Shown: piece after piece, positions 18,853-27,858 of the stretch
How the letters are laid out: each line of letters starts with the position of its first letter
Position numbering within the stretch: the first letter of the stretch is position 1
NCBI GenBank assembly: GCA_031261785.1
Contig: JAISIZ010000114.1
Coordinates: 1-41,329, forward strand
DNA length: 41,329 nt
Reading direction: 5' to 3'
Source of the DNA: Mediterranea sp. (in: CFB group bacteria)
GTDB lineage: Bacteria; Bacteroidota; Bacteroidia; Bacteroidales; Bacteroidaceae
Notes under the pieces: generated by a model
What the model saw: only the letters and a program-made list of their open reading frames with translations
What the model was told of the DNA's origin: nothing
Database searches by the model: none
Program-made: the position numbers and the translations under genes

Positions 18853-19035
18853 ATGCGAAAGGAATTTGGTAAATGGCTGATGGACATCGCTAAATATATG
18901 GTAACGGCTCTTGTCCTGTCATCTGCTTTTAACGAGATGAGAACTTGGTGGACGTACGTCGTTGTCATTCTCATAGTATTAATAGTTCTCGGATTAGGTC
19001 TTTTCCTCGTGCGAGAAAAAAAGGAAGGAATATAA
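18853..19035 (+). CDS. small two-helix membrane protein, DUF6722-like
   Basis: A 60-residue protein with an amphipathic start (MRKEFGKWLMDIAKYM), one membrane segment around residues 14-25 and a second, strongly hydrophobic one at 32-53 (YVVVILIVLIVLGLGLFLV), ending in the basic tail REKKEGI. Sequence and size resemble a Bacteroidetes family of unknown function (DUF6722); I assign it from memory. GGAGG stands 6 bases before the ATG. It is followed after 2 bases by an even smaller membrane protein, so the pair is surely co-expressed. Function unknown. Confidence 0.75.
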   Translation: MRKEFGKWLMDIAKYMVTALVLSSAFNEMRTWWTYVVVILIVLIVLGLGLFLVREKKEGI

Positions 19036-19037
19036 TC

Positions 19038-19166
19038 ATGAATTGGAATCTGATTCTTGTAACAGGGAGCATGGCGATCGTCGCGATTATCGGGGCGATT
19101 TACTTCACCATTCAAGAGAAAAGGGAAGCCCATCGAAAAGCGGCAGGCGGCGACAAGGACAAATAA
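19038..19166 (+). CDS. 42-residue single-span membrane protein
   Basis: Encodes MNWNLILVTGSMAIVAIIGA, continuing as a single transmembrane helix to about residue 25, then a basic/polar tail (EKREAHRKAAGGDKDK). It starts 2 bases after the previous stop and shares its promoter. The composition is that of a real small membrane protein rather than a chance frame. Partner of the upstream DUF6722-like protein by position; function unknown. Confidence 0.65.
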   Translation: MNWNLILVTGSMAIVAIIGAIYFTIQEKREAHRKAAGGDKDK

Positions 19167-19201
19167 CGTCCGCGCTTCCACCAGGGGTACGGCGTAGGCG
19201 T

Positions 19202-20638
19202 TTATCCGTGCCTTGGTTCCAGCCCCATCTTCTTCGCCCGTTCCAGGAGGTAGGCCCGGGCGGGATCGTGCTCGTTGGGTATCACGCCGTCCAGTATGGC
19301 ATCCTTGATGGCGCTCTTCAGCGCGCCGACCTCCCTGCTGGGAGGCAATCCGAATATCTCCATAATCTCCTCACCGCTCACCGGGGGCTGGAAGTTGCGT
19401 ATGCGGTCTTTCTCCTCGAGATCTTTCAGTTTGCGGCGTACCAGCTTGAAGTTGTTCAGGAAGCGTTGTTTCCGTTCGGAATTCTTGGAGGTGATGTCGG
19501 CCTCGCAGAGGGTCATGAGGTCGTCGATGTCGTCGCCCGCCTCAAAGAGGAGCCGCCGCACGGCCGAGTCGGTCACCTCGTCGTCGGCTATCGCTATGGG
19601 GCGCATGTGTAGCCCCACGAGCTTCTGCACGTACTTCATCTTCTCGTTCATGGGCAGCTTCATCCGCTTGAAGAGGACAGGTACCATCTTTTCCCCTATA
19701 AAGTTATGGTTGTGGAAGGTCCATCCCGCCTTCGGTTCCCACCGCTTGGTGGTGGGCTTGGCGATGTCGTGCAGCAGGGCGGCCCAGCGCAGCCAGAGGT
19801 TGTCGGTGCGTTGGCTGATGTTGTCGAGCACTTCCAGCGTGTGGTAGAAGTTGTCCTTGTGCTTCCGTCCGTTGCGTGCCTCCACGCCTTGCAGGGCTAC
19901 CAGCTCGGGAAAGATGAGCGACAGCAGTCCGCAGCGGTCGAGGTCGATGAAGCCTTTCGAGGGAGTGGGTGCGAGGATGATCTTGTTCAGCTCGTCGGCG
20001 ACGCGTTCGCGCGAGATGATGCCGATGCGCTCGCGGTTGCGGCAGAGCGATTCGAACGTCTCGTCGTCGATGTGGAAATTGAGCTGCGTGGCGAAACGTA
20101 TGCAGCGCATCATGCGCAGAGGGTCGTCGCTGAAGGTGATGTCGGGGTCGAGCGGCGTGCGTACGACGCGTTCGCGGAGGTCGTCCACGCCGCCGAAGGG
20201 GTCGACCAGCTCGCCGAAGCGTGTCCGGTTGAGGCAGATGGCGAGGGCGTTGATGGTGAAATCGCGCCGGTTCTGGTCGTCTTCCAGCGTGCCGTCTTCT
20301 ACGATGGGCTTGCGCGAGTCGCGGCTGTACGATTCCTTTCGCGCCCCGACGAACTCCACCTCCATGTCGCGGTACTTCACTTGAGCCGTACCGAAGTTCT
20401 TGAACACGGCCACCTTGGCGCCATGGCCGAGGCGCCGTCCCAGGGCCTCGGCCATGGCGATGCCGCTACCTACCACTACGATGTCTATATCTTGTGAGGG
20501 TCGTTGGAGGAACAGGTCGCGCACATAGCCACCCACCACGTAGCACTCCAGTCCCAGCTCGTCGGCCGTGTCGCCTACTTGCCCGAAGATGGGAGCGCCC
20601 AAGTGTCGCTTCAACTCCTCTCGTGTCAATTCTATCAT
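19202..20638 (-). CDS. CCA-adding enzyme / poly(A) polymerase family with HD domain
   Basis: A 478-residue class II tRNA nucleotidyltransferase-family protein. The nucleotidyltransferase head carries GGYVRD (residues 36-41) and the D-x-D metal site of SQDIDIVV (Asp50, Asp52), then DPFGGVDDL and the [10 protein letters not shown] motif. A C-terminal HD phosphohydrolase domain follows (LLHDIAKP). It should add or repair CCA on tRNAs; the tRNA-Pro here lacks an encoded CCA, so such an enzyme is required. The ATG at 20638 is chosen because it follows a -7 box and gives the normal N-terminus; the frame upstream is only the shadow of the transglutaminase gene. Confidence 0.93.
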   Translation of the reverse strand: MIELTREELKRHLGAPIFGQVGDTADELGLECYVVGGYVRDLFLQRPSQDIDIVVVGSGIAMAEALGRRLGHGAKVAVFKNFGTAQVKYRDMEVEFVGARKESYSRDSRKPIVEDGTLEDDQNRRDFTINALAICLNRTRFGELVDPFGGVDDLRERVVRTPLDPDITFSDDPLRMMRCIRFATQLNFHIDDETFESLCRNRERIGIISRERVADELNKIILAPTPSKGFIDLDRCGLLSLIFPELVALQGVEARNGRKHKDNFYHTLEVLDNISQRTDNLWLRWAALLHDIAKPTTKRWEPKAGWTFHNHNFIGEKMVPVLFKRMKLPMNEKMKYVQKLVGLHMRPIAIADDEVTDSAVRRLLFEAGDDIDDLMTLCEADITSKNSERKQRFLNNFKLVRRKLKDLEEKDRIRNFQPPVSGEEIMEIFGLPPSREVGALKSAIKDAILDGVIPNEHDPARAYLLERAKKMGLEPRHG

Positions 20639-20661
20639 TCCTTCTGTTGTAATTTGGGCTG

Positions 20662-20669
20662 CAAAATTA
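20662..20669 (-). promoter_or_regulatory. -7 element of the CCA-enzyme gene
   Basis: Minus strand TAATTTTG, a full TAnnTTTG match, in the 50-base gap after the transglutaminase stop and 24 bases from the start codon. Confidence 0.6.
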
Positions 20670-20688
20670 CAAAAATAAAGGAGACGCG

Positions 20689-23502
20689 TTACAATCCTCG
20701 CACCACTTTCATCAGTTGTTCGCCCAACCCGATGGTGTAGCCTTGCGATACGAAGACCACGCGGTTGAACGTGTCGGCGATGATGAACACGGGCAGGCTG
20801 CCTCCCTTCGTCAGTTTCATGGCTTCGGCTATCTGGGCGTGTATGCCGTCGGTGTCGATGCCGTAGACGATCGTGGAGGGCAGGGGGGGGAACTCCGACA
20901 GTTGGAACTTCCGGCATTGTGCCTCGTCGGGGAAGAGCAGCACCATCTTCCGTCCCCACTTCTCGAGGTCGGCCTTCAGGGCGGCGATGTCGCGCAGGGC
21001 GTGGTTGGTCGGCTCTTGTCCGCTACCCAGTATGCCCACCACGAAGTAGCCGCGGCCACAGGTTTGCAGCAGGCTTTGCCGGGGAAGCAAGGAAGAGGAG
21101 GCGTCGAACGCCTGGCCTACCTTGTCGACGGGGGTGAAGAGCGATTCGGAATCGAAGCTGCCAATCACGGCGACTTGCTCGCCGGAGGGGCGGAGGGTGA
21201 AGGGGACCTTGGTGTGGTCAATCACCGAACCTGAGGCTTTCTCGTTTTTAAGCGTGAACGCGGAGAGATGCGCTAATACACTACCGCTGGCAAGACGGGT
21301 GCCGGAAACAATGACATAATACCCTTCGCTTAATGACGGATGATTCTCCAAATAGCCTTCTACTCCGTCCGCTTCCATCAATCTCGGACTTCCGTTTTCT
21401 ATTTTGGAGATGGTAAATTTGCTATAATATTTTAGTCGGTCGTCTCGAATCGACAATGCCTTGCCGTTTTCATAGAAATGATAGAACGCCATACTTGGTT
21501 CAATGGCTTTCTGCGTGTTGAAGTCAACCTCAACGCTTCTGAAGGGCATTATCGAGGGTACATCTGTCCGCTCAAAGTACATCACCTTTCCGTCTGTGTC
21601 CCGGATAAACGTGGGAATGTTCATACTACGTGCCAAGGCCACGAAAAATATATCGCGCGACCGTTCGTCGGCTACCCTTGCTTTCCATACGCCTATGGGA
21701 GAGATAGGAATGTGTTGGCTATTGTTCGCCTTGTCTATTTGGATGGAATCAGCCACCCATTTCACCAAGGCTTGTGGATTGAGTTGGAAGGTATCTATCT
21801 CCGTCTGCGAGAACTTGGCTTGGAAGAACGATTTATATGGAGTGAGTGCCTCGGTGGAGATGCGGGGACCTAATATATTTGTGATATTAAAGTACGGGAC
21901 GTCCGTGCAGGCTATATAGGAGAGGAAGCAGCTATATTCATCCGATTCGTCCGTATGCGTAAAGTGATCCATCAGCACTTCGTAGCCCACGTCGCGCCGG
22001 TCTTTTTCGGAGATGATTTTCAGCAGAGAGGTTCCTTTTAGCAGTTTTCCTTGGGCGTCGGCTTCCTTGATGAAGCGTTCCATTGTATCGTAGTTGCCGC
22101 GGGCGTCGACGAGGTAGCCGTGCAGTAGCTTGCGCAGATGCTTGCCATACCTGGTGCCTAATTCTGTCTTCAGCCCGTCAACGAACTCCTCTATCCGCGC
22201 CGAATCCGGGAACGTGCCCACGTAGGCGTTGCGTATGGAATCCTCGTGCGCCAGTCGCCGGTCGTTCTCGGCTCGTTGTTCGGGCGTGACGACAGGTAAT
22301 TGCGCCGTTTCGGGCGGAGGTACGATGTCGATGTCCGCGCTGATGCTGTCGCCCTCTTGGTGGTTGAGGGTGATGTTCAGCTCCGTCTGTTTGCCAAACG
22401 AGAGCTTGGCGAAGCCGAATTTTCCTCCTCGCGAGGCCCATACCAGCATGTCACCCTTGCCGGCGGTGAGTGAGGCTTGTCCCGCGGCGTCGGCCTGTTT
22501 GGTGGCCACGGTGTAGAATTCGGCGTAGTTGTACACCTTGAACTCTACCTTCGCGCCCGCGGCGGGCTGGCCGTCACCGTCGGTCACGCTGACGGTGGCT
22601 TTGGCCGATGGGGCGTAGTGGTCGATGACGTTGATCTCGGTGTAGTTGGGTGTCCGTGTCATCACCTCTTCGGGTCCGTCATATCGTCCGAACACTTTGG
22701 TGTGCATCAACATGCCGCGGCTGGCAGGGGCGTTGAACCATCCGAGGTTGAGCACCGGTTCCGGCTCGCAAGCGCCCATGAAGTACCACTGGCCGTCGGC
22801 CCAAGCCTCTACCCAGGCATGGTTGTCGTCGGTATGCGCCCAGCGCGGGGTGTAGACCTGCCTGGCGGGGATGCCCACGGAGCGGAGGGCCGCCACGGCG
22901 AAGGTGGATTCTTCGCCGCAGCGTCCGTAGGCGGTCTTTACCGTGGCCATGGGCGAGCTGGTGCGCGCGTCGCTGGGGCGGTACACCACCTTCTCGTGGC
23001 ACCAATGGTTGACCTCCAGTATGGCGTCTTTCATCGACAGGCCTTGCACACGGCTTTTTAGCTCGGCATGGAAAGCTTGGCGGGCGTCGTCGAGGTTTTC
23101 GTTGTTCACGCGTATGGGCAGCACGAAGTGGCGGTACAGCTCGTCGCTGATCTTCTTGCCCCACGGCATCTCGGCTCGGGTGCGCTCCGTCAGGCGGAGG
23201 TTCTCGAGGTAGTAGGAGGAAGGGTAGTCGGTGATGTCGCCTATCGGCATGTAGGCGTAGAGGAAGGCGAGTGCCTCGCGCTCGTAGACGCTCAGCGAGT
23301 CGTCGGACAGTGCCGCGAACAGGTCGCCCCGTGGCAGTGCCTGTTTCTTTTCCTCCAGGTCTTCGTACACTTGGGCGCGGTAGGCTTCGTCTTCGAGAAA
23401 GTGGGGCGTACGGTGGTCGCGACGTACGAACAATGCCGTCAGCAAGGGCAGCATTCCCGCTACCAACAGCGGGATAAGCAAGAGTTGGGTTCCTTTTTTC
23501 AT
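20689..23502 (-). CDS. transglutaminase-core protein with C-terminal thioredoxin-like region
   Basis: A 937-residue exported or membrane-anchored protein. The N-terminus has one hydrophobic segment ([19 protein letters not shown]). The transglutaminase-like core at about 120-260 has YGRCGEES (Cys195) and [10 protein letters not shown] (His228), so a papain-like triad is plausible. A beta-rich region follows ([23 protein letters not shown] begins at about 300, Ig/peptidase-regulatory-like), then a long helical region and a C-terminal domain of about 130 residues with [20 protein letters not shown] and [16 protein letters not shown] that looks thioredoxin-like but has no CxxC. Residues about 500-760 are encoded by clearly AT-richer DNA than the rest. 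Role unknown; proteolysis or crosslinking of envelope proteins is possible. Confidence 0.82.
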   Translation of the reverse strand: MKKGTQLLLIPLLVAGMLPLLTALFVRRDHRTPHFLEDEAYRAQVYEDLEEKKQALPRGDLFAALSDDSLSVYEREALAFLYAYMPIGDITDYPSSYYLENLRLTERTRAEMPWGKKISDELYRHFVLPIRVNNENLDDARQAFHAELKSRVQGLSMKDAILEVNHWCHEKVVYRPSDARTSSPMATVKTAYGRCGEESTFAVAALRSVGIPARQVYTPRWAHTDDNHAWVEAWADGQWYFMGACEPEPVLNLGWFNAPASRGMLMHTKVFGRYDGPEEVMTRTPNYTEINVIDHYAPSAKATVSVTDGDGQPAAGAKVEFKVYNYAEFYTVATKQADAAGQASLTAGKGDMLVWASRGGKFGFAKLSFGKQTELNITLNHQEGDSISADIDIVPPPETAQLPVVTPEQRAENDRRLAHEDSIRNAYVGTFPDSARIEEFVDGLKTELGTRYGKHLRKLLHGYLVDARGNYDTMERFIKEADAQGKLLKGTSLLKIISEKDRRDVGYEVLMDHFTHTDESDEYSCFLSYIACTDVPYFNITNILGPRISTEALTPYKSFFQAKFSQTEIDTFQLNPQALVKWVADSIQIDKANNSQHIPISPIGVWKARVADERSRDIFFVALARSMNIPTFIRDTDGKVMYFERTDVPSIMPFRSVEVDFNTQKAIEPSMAFYHFYENGKALSIRDDRLKYYSKFTISKIENGSPRLMEADGVEGYLENHPSLSEGYYVIVSGTRLASGSVLAHLSAFTLKNEKASGSVIDHTKVPFTLRPSGEQVAVIGSFDSESLFTPVDKVGQAFDASSSLLPRQSLLQTCGRGYFVVGILGSGQEPTNHALRDIAALKADLEKWGRKMVLLFPDEAQCRKFQLSEFPPLPSTIVYGIDTDGIHAQIAEAMKLTKGGSLPVFIIADTFNRVVFVSQGYTIGLGEQLMKVVRGL

Positions 23503-23601
23503 GTTATTTATCCATTGTAATCAGACTTCCGCAGGCTCTGTCTGGCAGGTTGTGCGTTGCTCGTTTTGTCGATCGAAAGGCTGCCAGCCCGAACCGCTTG
23601 C

Positions 23602-23609
23602 CAAAAGTA
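23602..23609 (-). promoter_or_regulatory. -7 element of the transglutaminase gene
   Basis: Minus strand TACTTTTG. The start codon is about 100 bases downstream, giving a leader of about 95 nt. No clear -33 TTTG. Confidence 0.5.
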
Positions 23610-23758
23610 GGGGTTTCTTTCGAGAAACGAGGTATGATACGCCCACAAATTGAGCAATGACGTTGTAACATGGGGGTGTTTTCCCCGCTATCCGGGCAAA
23701 AAAAGGGGAAAATGAGCCTATTTTTATGTTGTACAGCATATAATTGGAAAATAAGTCG

Positions 23759-23766
23759 TATCTTCG
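23759..23766 (+). promoter_or_regulatory. -7 element of the 46-codon small ORF
   Basis: TATCTTCG, followed by a leader of about 70 nt to the ATG at 23842. The possible -33 boxes are badly spaced. Confidence 0.5.
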
Positions 23767-23841
23767 CGGCATCAAACAAGAAATAAGAAGTTTAATCGTT
23801 CCCCAAAACGTGGGGAGCACAAAAAGAGGAAAAAAGAAGTT

Positions 23842-23982
23842 ATGAAAAAGAATGCAAATGAAAAGGTCACGATGCTACAGTATCGCATCAAACGCTATCA
23901 CGCGATGGGAAATGGCACGATGTGCCAGCTACTCTCTGGAAAGCTCCAGAAGCTGCTCTTGCAGCAGCGTTTAGCGCTGTAA
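23842..23982 (+). CDS. small ORF, 46 residues, basic helical
   Basis: Encodes MKKNANEKVTMLQYRIKRYH, continuing with CQLLSGKLQKLLLQQRLAL. The protein is basic, Leu-rich in its second half and predicted helical, with no membrane segment. GGAAAAAAGAAG precedes the ATG, a -7 box lies upstream and a terminator lies 32 bases after the stop, so this is a complete transcription unit. The same DNA folds into small hairpins (GCTGC-TCTT-GCAGC within the gene, ACACCC-CTTA-GGGTGT after it), so it could also be a structured RNA. Not recognised. Confidence 0.5.
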   Translation: MKKNANEKVTMLQYRIKRYHAMGNGTMCQLLSGKLQKLLLQQRLAL

Positions 23983-24013
23983 AGCCACACCCCTTAGGGT
24001 GTTACGATAGTGA

Positions 24014-24052
24014 AGCGGGCAGTTACGCGATATGCGTATCGCCCGCTTTTTT
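24014..24052 (+). terminator. terminator after the small ORF
   Basis: AGCGGGC (24014-24020) pairs with GCCCGCT (24041-24047), with an inner GATA-TGCG-TATC hairpin, followed by TTTTTT. Confidence 0.8.
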
Positions 24053-24060
24053 GTTCCCTC

Positions 24061-24108
24061 TGTCCGGGCAGCCGCGGACATCGGTCCGGACGGCCGCGGG
24101 GCAGGACA
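24061..24108. repeat. GC-rich inverted repeat
   Basis: TGTCC at 24061 and GGACA at 24103-24107 enclose two CCGCGG palindromes and TCCGGA. It forms a dense GC-rich hairpin between two terminators. No gene is involved. Confidence 0.55.
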
Positions 24109-24149
24109 AAAAAAGCATCGCCCACAGAGAGTTGGAGCGATGCTTTTTA
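24108..24149. terminator. bidirectional intrinsic terminator
   Basis: AAAAGCATCGC pairs with GCGATGCTTTT around a 15-nt loop, with A- and T-runs on both sides, so it can act on either strand. Confidence 0.75.
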
Positions 24150-24257
24150 TCCTATTTGCTTAAAACAGACGCTTCTGTTTCAATTGGTGTACCTTCGTTT
24201 TCACAAGCGTGCGTACAGCCTTATTAATCTTATATCTAATACTATGAAAAACACATA

Positions 24258-24300
24258 TATAAAACGGGGTAGGGAAGCGAAAGGTTCACTCCCTACCCCG
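24258..24300 (-). terminator. terminator of the TPR gene
   Basis: CGGGGTAGGGA (24265-24275) and TCCCTACCCCG (24290-24300) form a perfect 11-bp stem; on the minus strand it is followed by TTTTATAT. It lies about 50 bases after the TPR stop codon. Confidence 0.85.
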
Positions 24301-24350
24301 AAGTTTTGGTTAATAAATGTTTAAGCCAAGGTCCACGGGCTTTCCGCGGC

Positions 24351-25082
24351 CTATTTCATGGCGGCTTTTACCTGGCCGAGCATCGTCTTTATGTTGGCGT
24401 CGTCGGGCGCTACCACGGCGGCTTGCGTCAAGTAGTCCACCGCTTCCTTGAAGCGTCCGTCGGCACGCTGCTTCTCGCTGTCGTACTTGTCGGCGTCGGC
24501 ATTGGCCAGCGGGGCGGCTTTCTTCAGGATGCCGGCTCCGTCGTTGTAGCAGAGTACGCCGAGGCTATATAGGGCTTGTTTCTTGTACGTGGGGTTGTCG
24601 AAGGCGATCACTTTCTTGAAGCTCTCCTCGGCCACCTCTTCCTTGCCTGCTTTTTGCGCGGCCACTCCGGCCTTCAGGTAGTAGGTGCAGTACTCCTTGA
24701 CCATGGCTTTGTTGGTGGGTGCCACCTTTAAGCCTTCCTCCAGCGTGGCGAGGTATTCGTCGGTCTTCTGCTGGGCCTCCAAAGCCAAGGCCTTGCGGGC
24801 ATAAGCGTTGGCGAGCTGGAACTTCTTCTGGATGGCCACGTCGAAGCATGTCACGGCCTCGGGATATTTCTTCAGCGAATAGGCGGCCACGCCACAGTAG
24901 TATGCCACGACGGAGTCTTGATTGTTGGTTTGTTGCAGGTAGCTGCTGAACTTATCGAACGCCACGGTGTAGTTCTTGGCGTTGAAGGCTTCGCTGCCTT
25001 CTTTTTTCAGTTGAGCGGGATCCTGTGCGAAAAGGGTACTTGTCACGGCGCAACAAGCGAGTAAAAACGCAAGTTTCTTCAT
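24351..25082 (-). CDS. exported tetratricopeptide-repeat protein
   Basis: A 243-residue periplasmic protein. The signal peptide MKKLAFLLACCAVTSTLFA is followed by QDPAQ. At least four TPR-like helical pairs are visible (EAFNAKNYTVAFDKFSSYL, AAYSLKKYPEAVTCFDVAI, ARKALALEAQQKTDEYLATL, and GRFKEAVDYLTQAAVVAPDD near the end). TPR proteins of this size act as scaffolds in envelope complexes; no partner is named by context. Own promoter and own terminator make it a single-gene unit. Confidence 0.88.
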   Translation of the reverse strand: MKKLAFLLACCAVTSTLFAQDPAQLKKEGSEAFNAKNYTVAFDKFSSYLQQTNNQDSVVAYYCGVAAYSLKKYPEAVTCFDVAIQKKFQLANAYARKALALEAQQKTDEYLATLEEGLKVAPTNKAMVKEYCTYYLKAGVAAQKAGKEEVAEESFKKVIAFDNPTYKKQALYSLGVLCYNDGAGILKKAAPLANADADKYDSEKQRADGRFKEAVDYLTQAAVVAPDDANIKTMLGQVKAAMK

Positions 25083-25126
25083 ACTTTCAGTCTTTAAAGT
25101 GAATAAATTATTAGTAAAACAATGGC

Positions 25127-25134
25127 CAAATATA
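25127..25134 (-). promoter_or_regulatory. -7 element of the TPR gene
   Basis: Minus strand TATATTTG, 44 bases before the start codon; -33 box unclear. Confidence 0.55.
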
Positions 25135-25198
25135 GGCGTTCCGTGAGAGAAACGGCTTTTCTATTTGTATCTTTTATGTTTTTTGCATACTGTTTGCA

Positions 25199-27187
25199 CT
25201 ATTTCGTACGTTTCCCGGCGCGTTCGGGCAGCCACACGGTCATGTTGCCTTCGCCCCGATGTGCCCAGGCGTAATAGGGTATCAGGGTGAGGGTGATTGT
25301 TTCCATGCGCGGAGGCAGCTCGGTGAAGGGCCTGGTGGCTTTCAGGCGTATCTGGTCGATGCCATGCAGCAGGTCGGGACGTTTCACGAGGGTAAACTCC
25401 GGCAGGCTGTCGGCAGGTATCGTCACGCTGAGTACGTCGGCGTCGTTGTCGGCCCATTCGGCGCAGTACACCAGAGGTCCCCGCTCCACGGCCACCAGTC
25501 CGCGGTCGGCTTCCACCTTATCGTTGGCTTTCACTAAGCGTGGTTCCATCTCGAAGCGTACGGCTACCTCGTCGCCCTCTTTCCAGCGCCGGTCTATGGT
25601 GATGTAGCCTTCTTTCGGCTCGCCGGACACCGGCTGTCCGTTCACGCTCACGTTGTATGCCATCCGCTTCCCGTCGGCGTACCGATAGAGGTCGCTGGGC
25701 ACGGGTTGTCCGAGTACCCATCCGGGGACGCGTATCTTGAGGGCGAAGTCTCCGGCGTCGTTCTTGCTCACGCGCAGGGCGATGTCGCCGTCCCAAGGGT
25801 AGCGGGTGGATTGCTCTATGCCCACTGCCTTGCCGTCTACGGATAGCTCGGCGGTATTGGACATGAACAGGTTGACGTATACGTCCTTGTCCTTCACGGC
25901 GTACACGTATCCGGGCAGCGAGGGAATGAAGCGGCTGATGTTGGAGGGGCAGCAGGCGCAACCGAACCAAGGTTGGCGTTGGTATCCGCCTTCGCTCGCC
26001 AGCGGGTTGGGGTAGAAGAAGCTACCGCCGTCGAGCGATACGCCCGATATCAGTCCGTTGTACAGCGTTCGTTCCAGCACGTCGTAGTATTTGGATTCTC
26101 CGTGGAGGAGGAAGAGGCGGTAGTTGACGTACACGTTGCCTATGGCGGCACATGTCTCGCAATAGGCCGATAGGTTGGGTAGCTCGTAATTGTCGCCGAA
26201 GGCTTCTCCCTGGTGTCTGGCTCCTATGCCTCCGGTAATGTACAGCTTCTTGCCCACGATGTTCTCCCAGATGCGGTCGATGGCGTGTATGTAGGCGGTA
26301 TCGCCGGTCAGCGCGGCCACGTCGGCCATGCCGGCATACATGTAGGCGGCGCGTACGGCGTGTCCCACGGCTTCGCTCTGTTCCACCACGGGCTGATGCG
26401 ACTGGTTATAGGGGTTCCGGTGCGCGGTATGTCCCCGTTGGTCGAGGAAGAACTTGGCTTGGTCCAGATATTTCTTCTCGCCCGTCACTAAGTAGAGCTT
26501 GGCCAATGCCATTTCGGCGATCTGATGTCCCGGCACGAGCTTCAGCTGTCCCTCTCCGTTGCCTATCGCCTGGCCGACGCAGTCGGCGTAGCGTATGGCG
26601 ATGTCGAGGAAGTTGCGCTTTCCCGTGGCTTGGTAGTGGGCGATGGCTCCTTCCACCATGTGTCCCAGGTTATAGAATTCGTGGCTCAGCTCTTCCACCT
26701 TCTCCCAACGTTTGGTTCCCGCCCACGGATGGGGGTGTTTGGGATTCATGGTACGTGCGGTATATAGGTATCCATCGGGTTCCTGCGCTCCGGCCACGAT
26801 CAGCAGCACGCTGTCTATGTATTGTGTCAGTCGCTCGTCGGGGTAGGTCTGGAGCAAGTAGCTGGCTCCTTCGATGGTCTTGTACACGTCGGTATCGTCG
26901 AACGAGAATCCTCCCACGGTGAACGTGTCGCAAGGGTGGGCGGCCTTCTCGAAGTTGGCGTAGCGTCCTGTCTCCTCGCACTTGCCGAAGGCTAATGGTA
27001 TGGTGACTTCCCGGCTTGCCTTGAGGCGTTGTCCCCAGAAGGAGTTGGCGTCGACCTTCACGGCGGTGAAGGGTACGGGGTCGATGGGGTATCCGTGTGA
27101 GGGCGACGTGTTTTCCGACGTTCGTCGCGAGTCGCAAGCCGCGAGTGCGCAGGCAGCGATGGCAGTGGTGAGTATGATCCTTTTCAT
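25199..27187 (-). CDS. GH127 beta-L-arabinofuranosidase-family lipoprotein
   Basis: A 662-residue glycoside hydrolase on the envelope (lipobox LAAC, Cys18). The family's zinc/cysteine active site is complete and spaced as in Bifidobacterium HypBA1 (Glu322, Glu338, Cys340, Cys417, Cys418): Glu328 in GEAFG, Glu344 and Cys346 in YCETCA, and Cys412-Cys413 in CACCPSN. The alpha/alpha barrel (about 40-430) and C-terminal beta domains are present. It should release beta-L-arabinofuranose or a related sugar from plant or host glycans. No susC/susD partners lie nearby, so it is not in an evident polysaccharide utilization locus. The ATG at 27187 is set by the signal peptide; the frame extends 21 codons further without support. 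Confidence 0.93.
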   Translation of the reverse strand: MKRIILTTAIAACALAACDSRRTSENTSPSHGYPIDPVPFTAVKVDANSFWGQRLKASREVTIPLAFGKCEETGRYANFEKAAHPCDTFTVGGFSFDDTDVYKTIEGASYLLQTYPDERLTQYIDSVLLIVAGAQEPDGYLYTARTMNPKHPHPWAGTKRWEKVEELSHEFYNLGHMVEGAIAHYQATGKRNFLDIAIRYADCVGQAIGNGEGQLKLVPGHQIAEMALAKLYLVTGEKKYLDQAKFFLDQRGHTAHRNPYNQSHQPVVEQSEAVGHAVRAAYMYAGMADVAALTGDTAYIHAIDRIWENIVGKKLYITGGIGARHQGEAFGDNYELPNLSAYCETCAAIGNVYVNYRLFLLHGESKYYDVLERTLYNGLISGVSLDGGSFFYPNPLASEGGYQRQPWFGCACCPSNISRFIPSLPGYVYAVKDKDVYVNLFMSNTAELSVDGKAVGIEQSTRYPWDGDIALRVSKNDAGDFALKIRVPGWVLGQPVPSDLYRYADGKRMAYNVSVNGQPVSGEPKEGYITIDRRWKEGDEVAVRFEMEPRLVKANDKVEADRGLVAVERGPLVYCAEWADNDADVLSVTIPADSLPEFTLVKRPDLLHGIDQIRLKATRPFTELPPRMETITLTLIPYYAWAHRGEGNMTVWLPERAGKRTK

Positions 27188-27298
27188 AGATGAATAAAAA
27201 AAATGGTAATGGGCACAAAGTTGGGAAATACTTCGGTTATCCCCAAGCATTTTCGTGGAATATTTCGTCTGACGGGCACGTGCTTCGCGATTTTTAGT

Positions 27299-27306
27299 TA
27301 AGTTCG
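27299..27306 (+). promoter_or_regulatory. -7 element of vsr
   Basis: TAAGTTCG fits TAnnTTNG, 27 bases before the ATG at 27334; no clear -33 box. Confidence 0.4.
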
Positions 27307-27333
27307 CGTCATGTTTCCCGTACTTGTGTCGTT

Positions 27334-27858
27334 ATGGATGAATCGAAGCGTAGCCACATCATGTCGATGATAAAGAGCAAGGGGACGAAGCCGGAGATGT
27401 TGGTGCGTCGATACCTTTTCGCCCACGGCTTTCGTTACCGTGTCAATGTGCGTACGTTGCCCGGTACGCCCGACATCGTGTTGCGCAAGTACCGCACGGC
27501 GATCTTCGTGCATGGCTGCTTCTGGCATGGGCACGATTGCGGGGATTTCCGTCCTCCGAAGACGCGTGTGGAGTTCTGGACGGCCAAGATATCCCGCAAC
27601 CGGGAGCGTGACCTCCAGGCGCGCGAGCGTTTGCGGCAGCTGGGATGGCGCACGATGGTGATCTGGGGATGCCAGCTGAAGCCCGGGGTGCGCGAGGAGA
27701 CGCTCGCCGAGATGGTCTACTTGCTCGGGAAGGCTTTGGCGGAGAAGCTATCCGCCAAGCCTCCTAAGCCGTATATCCTTGACGATGAGGCCCAGGCTCC
27801 CCGCATAGCGGCCGAGGAAGCGCTACCTTATCCAAAATCCCATTCAGATAAGCGATAG
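27334..27858 (+). CDS. vsr: very-short-patch repair endonuclease (Vsr)
   Basis: A 174-residue nickase that starts repair of T:G mismatches left by cytosine-5 methylation. The N-terminus SMIKSKGTKPEMLVR and the PD-(D/E)xK-like core are typical: Asp47 in PGTPDIV, and HGCFWHGHDC with His60, Cys62, His65, His67 and Cys69 covering the catalytic His and most zinc ligands. WGCQL gives the last zinc Cys. No dcm-type methyltransferase is nearby, although vsr genes usually sit beside one. The tail beyond residue 140 is longer than in E. coli Vsr, and its last 95 bases overlap the convergent hydF gene. Confidence 0.94.
   Translation: MDESKRSHIMSMIKSKGTKPEMLVRRYLFAHGFRYRVNVRTLPGTPDIVLRKYRTAIFVHGCFWHGHDCGDFRPPKTRVEFWTAKISRNRERDLQARERLRQLGWRTMVIWGCQLKPGVREETLAEMVYLLGKALAEKLSAKPPKPYILDDEAQAPRIAAEEALPYPKSHSDKR

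Noticed and set aside
24244..24324. 26-codon frame MKNTYIKRGREAKG...
   Set aside because: It lies over the perfect terminator hairpin of the TPR gene; the peptide simply reads the stem, and no good promoter is placed for it.
25199..27187. Polysaccharide utilization locus around GH127
   Set aside because: No susC/susD pair, sensor or other glycan enzyme lies within several kilobases.
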